Shown: piece after piece, positions 9,069-17,709 of the stretch | How positions within the stretch are numbered: position 1 is the first letter of the stretch | Layout: every line of letters starts with the position of its first letter | Program-made: the position numbers and the translations under genes | From: Acrocarpospora macrocephala | GTDB taxonomy: Bacteria > Actinomycetota > Actinomycetes > Streptosporangiales > Streptosporangiaceae | Reading direction: 5' to 3' | DNA: 64,000 nucleotides | Assembly: GCF_009687865.1 (NCBI RefSeq) | Contig: NZ_BLAE01000015.1 | Coordinates: 1 to 64,000, forward strand | The notes under the pieces: model-generated | What the model was told of the DNA's origin: nothing | Database searches by the model: none | Seen by the model: only the letters and a program-made list of their open reading frames with translations

Positions 9069-9285
9069 CGCGATCGGCATCCCCGCGGCCGCCGCCCGGG
9101 GCGCCGCCATCCGGCAGCAACTCCTGGAGATCCCCGCTCCCGTTGTCGCCGATGCCCTCGGCTACCACGAAGCCACCGTCGCCCGCATCCTTCGAGAAAG
9201 CGGCGGAGTGTGGGACCGCTATGCCGCAGGAGACCACGAAAAGTCACCCTCAGGCCTTCGAGGATCGACAACTCGCGATAGTTGA
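9061..9285 (+). pseudogene. tyrosine-recombinase C-terminal tail, remnant
   Basis: From 9061 the frame reads LLNAIGIPAAAARGAAIRQQ, ADALGYHEATVARI, GGVWDRYAAGDH and stops at 9283-9285. This is the tail of an actinomycete tyrosine recombinase; HEAT..R in this branch follows the catalytic region and the usual Tyr is absent. It is fused directly behind the truncated third trio gene, so the junction at about 9060 marks a deletion or insertion. Confidence 0.55.
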
Positions 9286-9288
9286 ATA
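9264..9288. repeat. 25-bp direct repeat, copy 1
   Basis: atcgaCaactcgcgatagtt and the following gaata; 24 of 25 bases match copy 2 at 10132-10156. Weaker similarity extends over 65 bp on each side without gaps. In both copies the core carries the last codons and stop (TRDS-stop) of a recombinase tail. Confidence 0.7.
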
Positions 9289-9310
9289 GGCGAACCCACT
9301 AGTAAACGCC

Positions 9311-9436
9311 GTGGAGAACCCGGACGAACCCGATGTCATCCGGCCTGAGTTCGACGCGGAGGACGGGATGCATCCCAACAATGCCGGCGCCCGCGTCCTG
9401 GTCGCGACCGTGGACCTCGCCGACCTGGGGCTGTGA
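9311..9436 (+). pseudogene. SGNH/GDSL hydrolase, C-terminal stub
   Basis: The 41-codon stretch from GTG at 9311 reads PDEPDVIRPEFDAEDGMHPN then AGARVLVATVDLADLGL and a stop. This is the block V region (DxxH) of SGNH esterases: the catalytic Asp and His are in EDGMHPN. Everything upstream of it, including the nucleophile serine, has been replaced by the recombinase remnant and repeat. Confidence 0.55.
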
Positions 9437-9473
9437 ACCGAAACGTCGGTCGTGATGGATACCTTCACCTACC

Positions 9474-10019
9474 ATGAGCACCCCATACGCGTGGTCCACC
9501 CTCTTCCCGGAGCGGGACCGGGTACCCGAAGGTTCTGACCCGTCACCGACGGACACGTACGCCCTGCGCCCCCCGGCCGGCGAGGCGGACGTCCGCCGGC
9601 TCGAAGAGCGGCTGGGCATGGAGCTGCCGCCGAGCTACCGGCAGTTCCTCCTGTTCGCCAACGGCTGGGGCAACGCCGACGACGAGTACTGCCTGCGGTC
9701 CGCCGCGACCGCCGGCTGGCTCCGCGACATCGAGTCCTGGTTCGTCGAATACTGCTTACCCGAGGGCCACACGCCCCGGAGCGTGCCTGACGAGCTCTAC
9801 TTCGTCTATGGCGAGAAGCAGGACTGCATCAACCTCAGGGAAGAGTACTTGCCCGACCTCCTCATGGTCGGGCACTGGGACGACGGGTGGACCCTTCTCA
9901 ATCCCCGCGTCAAGAGCGCCGAAGGCGAATGGGAGGCCTGGTTCCACGCGCCCTGGCTGCCCGGCGCGAACCGCTACAGGTCGTTTTGGGACCTCATGGA
10001 GTACGAGGACCGGGGTTGA
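9474..10019 (+). CDS. SMI1/KNR4 (SUKH) family protein
   Basis: A 181-residue protein with the SUKH signature: EADVRRLEERLGMELPPSYR followed by QFLLFANGWG, and later LPDLLMVGHWDDGW and FWDLMEYED. SUKH domains act as immunity proteins against polymorphic toxins or as regulators in bacteria. No toxin gene adjoins it, so it is an orphan. It is flanked on both sides by recombinase tails carrying the 25-bp repeat, so it may be element cargo. The ATG at 9474 follows a weak ribosome site. Confidence 0.8.
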   Translation: MSTPYAWSTLFPERDRVPEGSDPSPTDTYALRPPAGEADVRRLEERLGMELPPSYRQFLLFANGWGNADDEYCLRSAATAGWLRDIESWFVEYCLPEGHTPRSVPDELYFVYGEKQDCINLREEYLPDLLMVGHWDDGWTLLNPRVKSAEGEWEAWFHAPWLPGANRYRSFWDLMEYEDRG

Positions 10020-10325
10020 GGAACGAGCGGAATCCGCAATCAGGCCCACTTCACGCTTCCGCGCGCACCTGCTGTTTGAGAGCGACCTACTGGCGCAGGG
10101 ATCACAGAAAGTCACTACGGCGGCCCTCGGCATCGAGAACTCGCGATAGTTGAATACGTGACTCCACCAGTATTAAGTCGCTACGCGCAGCGGCGACGAG
10201 GCCGTGGGGTGCCCACGTCTCCACCGTACCGACCGATGTCCGGTTTGCCCGGATTTTCTGGAGTTCAACTTGCGGAACTCGTGTTCCCATGAGTTCGGAA
10301 GACGCCCGTTGATGAGGGCCTGAAA
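10020..10325. other. intergenic region carrying a second recombinase tail
   Basis: From about 10088 a frame reads YWRRDHRKSLRRPSASRTRD then S and a stop at 10151-10153, parallel to the tail at 9061-9285 (DHEKS...TRDS-stop). It holds copy 2 of the 25-bp repeat. Otherwise no gene is recognisable. Confidence 0.45.
10132..10156. repeat. 25-bp direct repeat, copy 2
   Basis: atcgaGaactcgcgatagtt plus gaata, one mismatch to copy 1 at 9264-9288. It overlaps the stop codon of the second recombinase tail. The two copies are 868 bp apart and enclose the SGNH stub and the SMI1 gene. Confidence 0.7.
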
Positions 10326-10409
10326 TGGGAAAACGCTCTACTTTGCGGCTCACCGGAGTTTCGGGAGTGCTGGGCCGAATCGGCGGTCAACGCAGGGCTC
10401 GTCCCGGCG

Positions 10410-10724
10410 GTGGAACTGATCGGCAGCGGATGGCGCGCGAGCCTGACCAATATCAACGACGAGATCGAGCGGCAGGCCACCGCCATGGCCACCGCAGCCG
10501 CCGACGTACCGCTGCTTCTCTACCTGTTCCGCACCGCCCCCACCGGCGGAATGAGCGTCGGGACCGTGCTGAACAAGCTGGCCGAGACCGCCAAGCACGT
10601 GGGCGAGTTCGCCCGCGAGTTCGGCGAACAGAACTGGGTCGACATGGACGAGGACGAGACCGGACTGGCGCAAGGCGCACGTCCTGGTGGAATGCGGCGA
10701 TCCAGGAGGGATAAGCGTGGTTAG
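10410..10724 (+). CDS. hypothetical protein, possibly a 5'-truncated fragment
   Basis: I do not recognise this family. The reading frame has good codon bias and is open from 10293 to 10724, with plausible residues upstream of the GTG at 10410 (FRECWAESAVNAGLVPAVEL). The body is helical: NINDEIERQATAMATAAADV, LLLYLFRTAPTGGMS, LNKLAETAKHVGEFAREFG. The basic end (RRSRRDKRG) looks out of frame; the alternative frame there reads DWRKAHVLVECGDPGG. It may be a fragment of a longer gene. No neighbour suggests a role. Confidence 0.35.
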   Translation: MELIGSGWRASLTNINDEIERQATAMATAAADVPLLLYLFRTAPTGGMSVGTVLNKLAETAKHVGEFAREFGEQNWVDMDEDETGLAQGARPGGMRRSRRDKRG

Positions 10725-10733
10725 GCTCGCGGC

Positions 10734-11081
10734 ATGATTAACGGTGCGCATGTCATCCTCTACAGCCGCGATGCCGAAGCCGACCGGGCGTTCTTCCGGG
10801 ACGTGCTCGGCTACCCGAACGTCGACGCGGGCGGCGGCTGGCTCATCTTCAAGCTGCCACCCGCCGAGGTCGCCGTGCACCCGGGCGACACCCAGGCGCA
10901 CGAGTTGTACCTGATGTGCGACGACGTCGAGGCCACGGTCAGCGAGCTCACGGCCGAGGGGATCGAGTTCACCAAGCCAGTCACCGACGCCGGGTGGGGG
11001 CTGCTGACCGCGTTGCGGCTGCCCGGGGGCGGCGAGGTGGGCCTCTACCAGCCACGCCACCCGACCGCCTACGACCTTTAA
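10734..11081 (+). CDS. VOC-family protein (glyoxalase/bleomycin-resistance-like)
   Basis: A 115-residue single VOC module: AHVILYSRDAEADRAFFRDV at the start, LIFKLPPAEVAVHP in the middle, HELYLMCDDVEATVSEL opening the second beta-alpha-beta unit, and GEVGLYQPRHP at the end. The metal-ligand positions His (early), His (HELYLM) and Glu (GEVGLY) look present. The family includes lyases, dioxygenases and drug-binding proteins; none can be chosen. It stands alone between debris. Confidence 0.75.
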   Translation: MINGAHVILYSRDAEADRAFFRDVLGYPNVDAGGGWLIFKLPPAEVAVHPGDTQAHELYLMCDDVEATVSELTAEGIEFTKPVTDAGWGLLTALRLPGGGEVGLYQPRHPTAYDL

Positions 11082-11401
11082 CTCACAACCCCATTCCGCA
11101 AAGAAGATCCTTTGTGAGCAATCGTCAAGTTCTGTGGATCAGGTTCTTCTAAGCAGCGGCGGATGATTCCTGGTCGTCGGGCCGTTCGAGGAGTTTTGCC
11201 GTTGACGAAGGTTGCCGGCGCGGACCAGGGCGACCAGGTGGGGTGCGTTGACCGCGCGCCAGGCAGACGATGATCACGGGATTGACATAGCCGGGCACGA
11301 GGTCGAAAACCTGATTGCACTGCCTCCTGAGCGGGAGGTAACTCGATTCGGCCTTCTCCGGTTCCCAAGGCTGGCCGTGCTTGAGCGAGCAGGCTTCTTC
11401 G
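11082..11401. other. intergenic region without a recognisable gene
   Basis: A leftward open stretch across about 11150-11400 contains EPEKAESSYLPLRRQCNQVF and LVPGYVNPVIIVCLAR, which could be the eroded end of a DDE transposase, but no motif confirms this. I see no promoter, repeat or RNA element that I can support. Confidence 0.3.
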
Positions 11402-11986
11402 ATGTCCCACGCGGGTGTTCGGCTGGTGAGAAGATCGGGGGTGCTCCGAATAGCAAACGCCGTACTCGCAAGATTGCCGGAACCGCTGCACGCGCTTGCG
11501 CCGAAGCACCGTGAACTGCTGAAGTTCGTGGTGGTGGGTGGAACAGCGTTCTTAGTGGACAACGCGCTGTTCTATGGGCTGAAGCTGACCATTTTGGAAC
11601 CGAAGCCGGTGACCGCGAAGATCATCGCGGTGCTCGTGGCGACGATCGTGTCCTACGTGTTGAACCGCGAATGGTCGTTCCGGACCAGGGGCGGCCGCGA
11701 GCGCCGTCACGAGGCGGCGCTGTTCTTCCTGGTCAGTGGCGTCGGTCTAGTGCTCAGCTCCGCGCCGCTATGGATTTCTCGGTACGTATTTCATCTGGAG
11801 ACCCCGGATGTGAGCCTGGTGACCCAGGAGATCGCCGACTTCATGAGCGCGCAGATCATCGGCACGCTGATCGCCATGGTCTTCCGCTTCTGGGCGCTCC
11901 GGAAGTGGGTCTTCCCCGACGAGAAGGCCCAGTCCGGCAGCGTGCGACTGGCTCCCACTCCCGATTCCGCGGACGAGGCGGCTTGA
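11402..11986 (+). CDS. GtrA-family membrane protein
   Basis: About 194 residues with four membrane segments. LLKFVVVGGTAFLVDNALFY is the GtrA signature in helix 1; then VTAKIIAVLVATIVSYVLNR and WSF follow, a third segment FFLVSGVGLVLSSAPLW, and a last IIGTLIAMVFRFWALRKWVF. GtrA proteins help flip polyprenyl-linked sugars or act in cell-wall and teichoic-acid modification. The start is uncertain: TTG at 11381, ATG at 11402 or GTG at 11426; none has a strong ribosome site. No glycosyltransferase partner is nearby, so it is an orphan. Confidence 0.8.
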   Translation: MSHAGVRLVRRSGVLRIANAVLARLPEPLHALAPKHRELLKFVVVGGTAFLVDNALFYGLKLTILEPKPVTAKIIAVLVATIVSYVLNREWSFRTRGGRERRHEAALFFLVSGVGLVLSSAPLWISRYVFHLETPDVSLVTQEIADFMSAQIIGTLIAMVFRFWALRKWVFPDEKAQSGSVRLAPTPDSADEAA

Positions 11987-12254
11987 TGGCAGCGAATCCA
12001 GAAGCCGTTTCGGTGGCTGGACCGCTTCATGCCACTGCTGCGCCCCACGAGCCCGGCCCCGCAGATGACCGCCGAATAGATAGCGAACAAAAGTTCCGTA
12101 AGTCCGACATCACGGAGCGTTATCAAAACGCCGCTCGGCGGCGCCGGTTGGGCGCTGTCGGTCGGCGGTTGCGCGACGGCGGCCAGGTGCCGTTCCGTGG
12201 CCATCGGGACCCCGCTCCCCTCAGTTGTCAGATAACACGCATAAAGGGGTGTCG

Positions 12255-12441
12255 CCGCCGGAGCCGCTGACGCTGAACAGCAGGCCGCGGACTTCGTCGA
12301 GCGGGTGCGGGACCGGCCGGGCAAACACGCCACCGGACAACGACGCGAAGCTGTGGGGTACTACGGGGACCCCACCTCGACATCGAGGGTGTGCCCGACC
12401 CGGAGCACGTCCCCTGGATCGACCCGACCCACCCGGCCTGA
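12255..12441 (+). pseudogene. degenerate 3' gene remnant, family unknown
   Basis: One frame reads AADFVERVRDRPGKHATGQR then REAVGYYGD; a one-base shift continues as HLDIEGVPDPEHVPWIDPTH and stops at 12439-12441. The two parts read as one protein end with a frameshift between them. I do not recognise it. Confidence 0.3.
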
Positions 12442-12530
12442 CGAACGGCCTGGTGTCAGCGGCTTCACCGATCAGAAATCCTCCGCCACGTCGTCAGTTC
12501 TGGTAGCCCCTCGCACCTGTGGAAGGATTG

Positions 12531-13544
12531 ATGACCATGACCGACGCCAGACTGCTGGGCGCCGACGAGGCCACGTTCATCGCCGCGGTCCGCTCAGACG
12601 ACACGGCGAGGTTCGCGCTCCTCACGGAGCGCCACCGCCGTGAGCTGCAGGTGCACTGCTACCGGATGCTCGCGAACTACGAGGACGCCCAGGACATGAC
12701 GCAGGAGACGTTCCTGCGAGCGTGGAACAAGCGGGAGTCGTTCAAGGGCCATGCCGCGCTGCGGACCTGGCTGTACCGGATCGCGACGAACGCCTGCCTC
12801 GACTTCCTGGAGAAGCGCAACGACCGCACATCCGTACCATCCGAGCTGCCGGACCCCAGCTCCGAGGTGCTGTACCTGCAGCCGTACCCCGACCGGATGC
12901 TCCCCGAGGACCCGCAGGAATCGGTGGTGGCGCGGGAGACGATCGAGCTGGCGTTCATCGTCGCCGTCCAGCACCTGCCGCCGCGGCAGCGGGCGGTGTT
13001 CATCCTGCGCGACGTCCTAGGCTGGCCGGCGTCGAAGACCGCCGACGCACTCGAGCTGACCGTCGCATCGGTGACCAGCGCACTGCAGCGGGCGCGCGTG
13101 ACGATGCGCGAGCAGCTACCCGACCGCCGCCTCGACTGGCGGAGACCCGCCACCCACGAGCTGTCGAATGACGAGCGCGGCGTGGTGAAGTCGTATATCG
13201 ACGCCCATGAGCGCAACGACCTCGACGGGCTGATGTCCCTACTGCGCGACGACCTGCGCTTCGCGATGCTGCCCGAGCTGGGCACCTTGATCATGACGGC
13301 CAAAGACGCGGTGGACGGCTGGGTTTCCGGTGGGCTCTTCCAGCGCGGCTACGACGACTGGCGCTGTATCACCACGACGGTCAACCGCATGCCTGCCGCC
13401 GCGCTGTACCGCCGCACCCCCGACGACCCGGAGTACCGGCTATTTACCATCGCGGTCCTGCACATCGTCGACGGGAAGATCGCCGAGCTCACCGGATTCG
13501 ACGCCACCGACAAACCATGGCTGGGCCTGCCCCCGACACTGTGA
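12531..13544 (+). CDS. ECF RNA polymerase sigma factor with C-terminal SnoaL-like domain
   Basis: About 337 residues. Region 2: CYRMLANYEDAQDMTQETFL then RAWNKRESFKGHAALRTWLY. Region 4 near residues 150-200: LPPRQRAVFILRDVLGWPAS and TVASVTSALQRAR. Residues from about 215 (VKSYIDAHERNDLDGLMSLL) form a SnoaL-like fold, the layout of the SigG/ECF56-type factors that lack a classical anti-sigma. The ATG at 12531 or the one at 12537 is the start: GGAAGGA at 12521-12527 fits 12537 better. A strong hairpin follows the gene. Targets are unknown; the convergent DHFR-like gene is a common companion in actinomycetes. Confidence 0.85.
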   Translation: MTMTDARLLGADEATFIAAVRSDDTARFALLTERHRRELQVHCYRMLANYEDAQDMTQETFLRAWNKRESFKGHAALRTWLYRIATNACLDFLEKRNDRTSVPSELPDPSSEVLYLQPYPDRMLPEDPQESVVARETIELAFIVAVQHLPPRQRAVFILRDVLGWPASKTADALELTVASVTSALQRARVTMREQLPDRRLDWRRPATHELSNDERGVVKSYIDAHERNDLDGLMSLLRDDLRFAMLPELGTLIMTAKDAVDGWVSGGLFQRGYDDWRCITTTVNRMPAAALYRRTPDDPEYRLFTIAVLHIVDGKIAELTGFDATDKPWLGLPPTL

Positions 13545-13658
13545 TCAGACAAAAGCCCCATTGTCGACGAGTCCAGCGCACGGGCCGCCGTCACCGAAGT
13601 CACCGCGGAATGAGCACCCCGACCAGCTGAACACCAACGCGACAACTCGAACACCACC

Positions 13659-13683
13659 GCCCCGCCGGCGTTGCCGGCGGGGC
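13659..13683 (+). terminator. intrinsic-type terminator after the sigma-factor gene
   Basis: Perfect 11-bp stem gccccgccggc / gccggcggggc with a 3-nt loop, followed by atctttat. It lies 115 bp after the stop at 13544. The following 190 bp up to the DHFR-like gene contain no supported gene. Confidence 0.7.
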
Positions 13684-13872
13684 ATCTTTATGCCCCCGAA
13701 GAACATCGTCATGATCAACGACGCCGTCGTCCTCATCTCCAGCGAGTCGGTCAACAGCTCACTCGGAACGCAAGGAAGGGGCCGGGGAAGGTTCCCTCAT
13801 AGCCGAGGGTCACGGTGAGCACACCAGGAAGGATTTCGACCCGGCCTCACGAGCCGAGCATTTGGCCCGTGC

Positions 13873-14439
13873 TCATCGCTTCGTCTCGTATCGAGTCAGC
13901 ACCACGCCGCCGGGAAACGTCCGCGTCTCCACCAGGGTCAGGTTCACCCAGCTGTCCAGCGCCGTGAAGAACGGCGTGCCGCCGCCCACCAGGACCGGGT
14001 AGGTGGCCAGGGCGTACTCGTCGATCAGCCCGGCCCGCATGGCCGCCCCGGCGAGCGTTGCGCCGCAGATGCCCATCGGGGCGCCGTCCTCGGCCTTGAG
14101 CCGGGTGATCTCGGCGACCGCGTCGCCGGTGACCAGGCGGGTGTTCCAGTCGACCTTGTCGACCGTCGAGGAGAACACAACCTTCGGCGTGTCCCGCCAG
14201 TTCCGCGCGAACTCGATCTGCGCCGGGGTAGCGTTGGGCTGCTGGTCGCCGGTCGGCCAGTAGGAGCTCATCGTCTCCCACAGCTTGCGCCCGTACAGCG
14301 ACAGGCCGCTCGCCCGCTCCCTGTCGAGCCACCACTGGAACAGCTCGTCGCTCGGCGGCCCGCCCCAGCCGATGTCGTCGCCGGGCGCGGCGATGTAGCC
14401 GTCCAGGGTCACGTTCATGCCGAAGATCAGTTTCCGCAT
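13873..14439 (-). CDS. dihydrofolate reductase-family protein (RibD C-terminal type)
   Basis: A 188-residue protein with the RibD_C/DHFR-like fold: KLIFGMNVTLDGYIAAPGDD at the start, LYGRKLWETMSSYWP, KVVFSSTV, GICGATLAGAAMRAGLIDEY and FPGGVVLTRYE at the end. The GICGATLA and LIDEY motifs mark the nucleotide-binding and dimer regions. These NADPH-dependent reductase-like proteins are widespread in actinomycetes and mostly uncharacterised; they are not the essential folate enzyme. GAGAGG precedes the ATG at proper spacing. Convergent with the ECF sigma gene. Confidence 0.85.
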   Translation of the reverse strand: MRKLIFGMNVTLDGYIAAPGDDIGWGGPPSDELFQWWLDRERASGLSLYGRKLWETMSSYWPTGDQQPNATPAQIEFARNWRDTPKVVFSSTVDKVDWNTRLVTGDAVAEITRLKAEDGAPMGICGATLAGAAMRAGLIDEYALATYPVLVGGGTPFFTALDSWVNLTLVETRTFPGGVVLTRYETKR

Positions 14440-14709
14440 CGTGCCAGCCTCTCGTGAGTCGATCTCACACGTACAGACGGGCGCGGCGCGGAAACCTAAT
14501 CGGTGCGCGATCTGCGTCCGCAGATAGTCCCCCGGGTTCCGGACTCAGCACGGCGTACCCGGCGGGCTCGAGCACCACCCACCGGATCTCGATTTCACCC
14601 TCGCACGGGCAGCGGCGCACCCATGGCCAACTCTCCCCGACCGCTGCTGCCGTCGGACGGCCTTCCCCCGCCCCAACACCTCGGCCGGTACGCCGAGCCA
14701 TCGCCAGGC

Positions 14710-15386
14710 CCTCGGCTCAGAACAGGGTGTCGCGCACCCGCAGCGGCCGGTATCCGGTCGGGCCGAGCTGCGCGAGTTCGCCTTCGATGTCGACCTCGAT
14801 GGCGCCGATGGCGTTGAGTTCCCGCAGGATCTCCACCGCTTCCAGCAGTCCGGCCGCCGCGGTCCCGCCAGGAACCGGACGGCGGCCTGGAACCGGCGCC
14901 GCTCGGCCGGGAGCACCGACAGGTCCAGGGCATCGGCGCCCAGGCCGCGTAGGAACGCCAGCTTCGCGACCTCCGCCTTCATCGCGGCCGGGGACGCCTC
15001 GACCGGGCCGGTGGCCAGCCATCGCAGTCGTGTGGCCTTGACCTCGGGTCGGTGACCTGCAGCCCGTCCAGCGCGGCGCGCCGAACGTCGGTGAACTCGT
15101 GCGCCAGCCGGGCGAACGTCTCCCGCTGCGCTTCCTCGCGGGCGTGCGCGACCCGCTTGACCACGATCACCGGTCCAGGCCGGATCACCCGCGCGGAGAT
15201 CAGGTACTCGCACGCCAGCCGGAACAGCAGCGTCGGCGAGTCGTGCTCCATCGCTCGCGCGAGCAGGAACTCGTCGAGCTCCTTGAGCTCCAGCGTCGAC
15301 GGCGGGCGCCACCCCAGGTACTGCGCGACCAGAGGTGGGGCCAAATCTCGCTGAACAGTAACCACCCGGCTACACAGTGGGGCCAT
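14710..15386 (-). pseudogene. Tn3-family transposase N-terminal region, frameshifted
   Basis: Reading leftward: LDEFLLARAMEHDSPTLLFR, then CEYLISARVIRPGPVIVVKR and HEFTDVRRAALDGLQV in one frame; after a shift TRLRWLATGPVEASPAAMKA and LDLSVLPAERRRF; after another shift AGLLEAVEILRELNAIGAIE. In this order they are the DUF4158 domain and linker of a Tn3 transposase. At least two frameshifts and the absence of the DDE domain make it non-functional. The 270 bp between it and the DHFR-like gene show nothing I recognise. Confidence 0.65.
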
Positions 15387-15871
15387 GAATCGCTCTTAGA
15401 ACCAGGCGTTCGCCGGCCGCGCCCAGGCCCTGTATCCCTGGCAGGTGCGGGTAGCGCCTCAGCACCGAGGAGTTGGGTCAGGCGTTGACGTGACCCATAG
15501 CCATGCGGCAGGGCCGAAGCGCTCACCCGCTCGCCACCACAAGGACTGGGACAGTAGGTCATAATATGTTCACCTGTATAACCCTGCATCATCGCAGAGG
15601 ACGCGGTGAGTCAGCGTGCGGTGAGCGTGGAGGGGTGAGAATGTCCGGTGCGGGTGCCGGTCCGAAGACCCGACCCTAGTCAGGTACCGAGCAATGGAGA
15701 AGACGGCATGGACACGAACGGGAAACACCCGATGACGCGTGGCCATCCCGCCATACCCGTGGCGGGTAGGTCGAGTCCCAGCGCACCCGGCCGTGCGGTG
15801 ATCCGAAGCCCGGGTCGATGCGGCGACCATAGACTGCGTCATCGACGGCCGTGAACCGAGGAGATCGGAAG
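15387..15871. other. intergenic region upstream of the TetR gene
   Basis: No convincing gene. The AT-richer patch around 15558-15590 (gtcataatatgttcacctgt) may hold a promoter, and the tract directly before 15872 carries the TetR ribosome site (cgaggag). Confidence 0.35.
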
Positions 15872-16516
15872 ATGAGTGACGGCTTTGAAGGATTCTGGCA
15901 TCAGGCTGACCCGGTACAGCTGGGCGCGAAGACCGCTACCTCGGGCGCTCCGGACAAAGCGGCCGAGGAAAGAATCCTCGAAGCCGCGGAACGCCTGATA
16001 CAGCAGATCGGCGTCAGCAGAATGAGCATGGCCGACGTGGCGCGCAGTGCAAGGGTCGCCAGAGGGACGCTGTACCGATACTTCGAGTCGCGAGAGGTGC
16101 TCCTGGAGGCGCTGAGGCAGCGTACGACGGACCGGTTCTTCGCAGACGTCGCCAAGGCGATGGACGGCCGGTCACTTCTCTCCGAGCAGTTGGGAGAGTT
16201 CTCGGAAAGGATCATCCGATCGATCCATCCGGAAACCGAGGACCCGCGCAATAACCAGATCGCCATGGTCCATATGCTGGCCACGCAGAGCACGCAGGCC
16301 TTGCGCCGGACGGCCAAGTTCATCCGGCCCTATATCGAGGCGGCCCGCGAACGCGGAGAGGTCCGCAAGAACCTCGATGTGGGCGACGCGAGTGAATGGC
16401 TCGCGAGAATCCTGCTCTCGTTCACCATCTTCCAGGCTTCGATAGCGCACGCTGGCGACGATCCGCACTCGGTCGGCCTGTTCGTTCAGCGGTACGCCAT
16501 CAGCGGCCTGACCTGA
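15872..16516 (+). CDS. TetR-family regulator at the left edge of the catabolic island
   Basis: 214 residues from the ATG at 15872, which follows GAGGAG at 8-nt spacing. The helix-turn-helix is at residues about 30-75: AAERLIQQIGVSRMSMADVA and ARVARGTLYRYFESREVLLE. The C-terminal part (QALRRTAKFIRPYIEAARER) resembles regulators of lipid or steroid breakdown operons. The following 294 bp hold no gene; the next genes run leftward on the other strand. It is not close in sequence to the other two TetR proteins of the island. Confidence 0.85.
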   Translation: MSDGFEGFWHQADPVQLGAKTATSGAPDKAAEERILEAAERLIQQIGVSRMSMADVARSARVARGTLYRYFESREVLLEALRQRTTDRFFADVAKAMDGRSLLSEQLGEFSERIIRSIHPETEDPRNNQIAMVHMLATQSTQALRRTAKFIRPYIEAARERGEVRKNLDVGDASEWLARILLSFTIFQASIAHAGDDPHSVGLFVQRYAISGLT

Positions 16517-16810
16517 GATCGACGGCCGGGTTCCTTTCTTTCGCAGCGTCTTATGCCCAAGAACAGCGACGGCCGGGCACCCACACGTCCGAGGACGTGC
16601 GCGTCGTGGCGACGGCGTGCACGTCCCCGCGAAAAGCTGGCAGACGGCGTTGCTGTGACAGGTCGGCCGCGTTCACGTGGACGCCGTCGAGCCGGCCGTA
16701 GGCACGTGTTCCGCTGCTCGACCGAGACACCGGTCGCGGCATTTAGGACAGGGCGCGGGAGTTCGCGACGCCCCGGCCCGCAGGCTAGTCGGCCACGGGC
16801 GGCCGAGCTC

Positions 16811-17668
16811 TCATATCAGCCACACGGGCACCCCGGTCGCCTGCTGCGGAGGCATCCGGACAAGGCCGTCGGCGAGCGTGCACAGGGAGGAGACCGTGAG
16901 GTCGCCAGGGCCGAAGATCACGAAGCCGACGCCCTCGGTCGGAACCTGGGCCCACAGCCGCGTGCTTCCGGGGGTGGCGGCCGGACGGCGCACGAGAATG
17001 GAGCGGCCGTGTCCCCAGGTGGCGAAAAACCAGCCGTCCCCCTCCTCAGAGATGGTGCCGTGCAGCGCCTTCACCAGCAGGTCCTCGGCCCGCCCGAGGT
17101 CCGAGGCGGTGAGTCCGAACCACGCGACCTCGCGTGGTTCCACGCCGGCGGCCGGGAAGTCGGCCGGCCGCCCGACTTCCGCGTGACGGGCGATGGACTC
17201 CTCATCGCTTTCCACGATCTGCACCAGCGTGCCGATGCCAGAGTGCTTGGGATGTACGAAGGCCTCCCGCCAGACCGGGATGTCCGGCCGGCCGCCAAAG
17301 GCCTCGAAGCCGAGACGGGAGAGCTCCCGCCTGGTCGTGTCGAGCGAGGAGACCTTGAAGGTGACGTGGTGGGCGGACGGTCCATGGCGTTCCATGAACC
17401 GCCACATGAAGCCGTCAGGTGCGTGCGGCGAGATGAACTCCAGCCGCATGCCCGCGCCGAAGACGAGCTGGTAGGGGGCGAAGTCTCCCGCCGGTCCCCC
17501 GTAACCCCACCTGCCGCCCAGTTCCCGCACAAAGCGTTCGTAGGCGTCAGACCATTTCCTGACGCCGATCGCCAGATGATCCAGCACCGGCTGTTTGGCG
17601 GTGCGGGGGTGCGCGGTCGCCGCGGCGGCGGGGAGATCGTCGTCGGGCGCGTGATCCTTGATGAGCAT
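16811..17668 (-). CDS. two-domain VOC-family protein (extradiol-dioxygenase-like fold), copy A
   Basis: 285 residues with two VOC modules. The first opens with VLDHLAIGVRKWSDAYERFV and contains LEFISPHAPDG and GPSAHHVTFKV; the second opens with EVAWFGLTASDLGRAEDLLV. Possible metal ligands His (DHLAIG), His (AHHVTFKV) and a Glu in LEFIS belong to the first module. It is a paralogue of the protein at 30356-31204 (HFDHVAIAVRRWSDAYPALV at the same position). It is the last gene of a DoxX - hydrolase-like - VOC operon. A ring-cleaving or isomerising step in the island is possible but unproven. Confidence 0.75.
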   Translation of the reverse strand: MLIKDHAPDDDLPAAAATAHPRTAKQPVLDHLAIGVRKWSDAYERFVRELGGRWGYGGPAGDFAPYQLVFGAGMRLEFISPHAPDGFMWRFMERHGPSAHHVTFKVSSLDTTRRELSRLGFEAFGGRPDIPVWREAFVHPKHSGIGTLVQIVESDEESIARHAEVGRPADFPAAGVEPREVAWFGLTASDLGRAEDLLVKALHGTISEEGDGWFFATWGHGRSILVRRPAATPGSTRLWAQVPTEGVGFVIFGPGDLTVSSLCTLADGLVRMPPQQATGVPVWLI

Positions 17669-17709
17669 GCGTGTCCTTCACTGGCTGCGGATGAGGGCGG
17701 CCACATGGG

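Noticed and set aside
13690-13818. Small rightward frame of 42 codons after the sigma-factor terminator
   Set aside because: No ribosome site at useful distance, low-complexity end, and no family.
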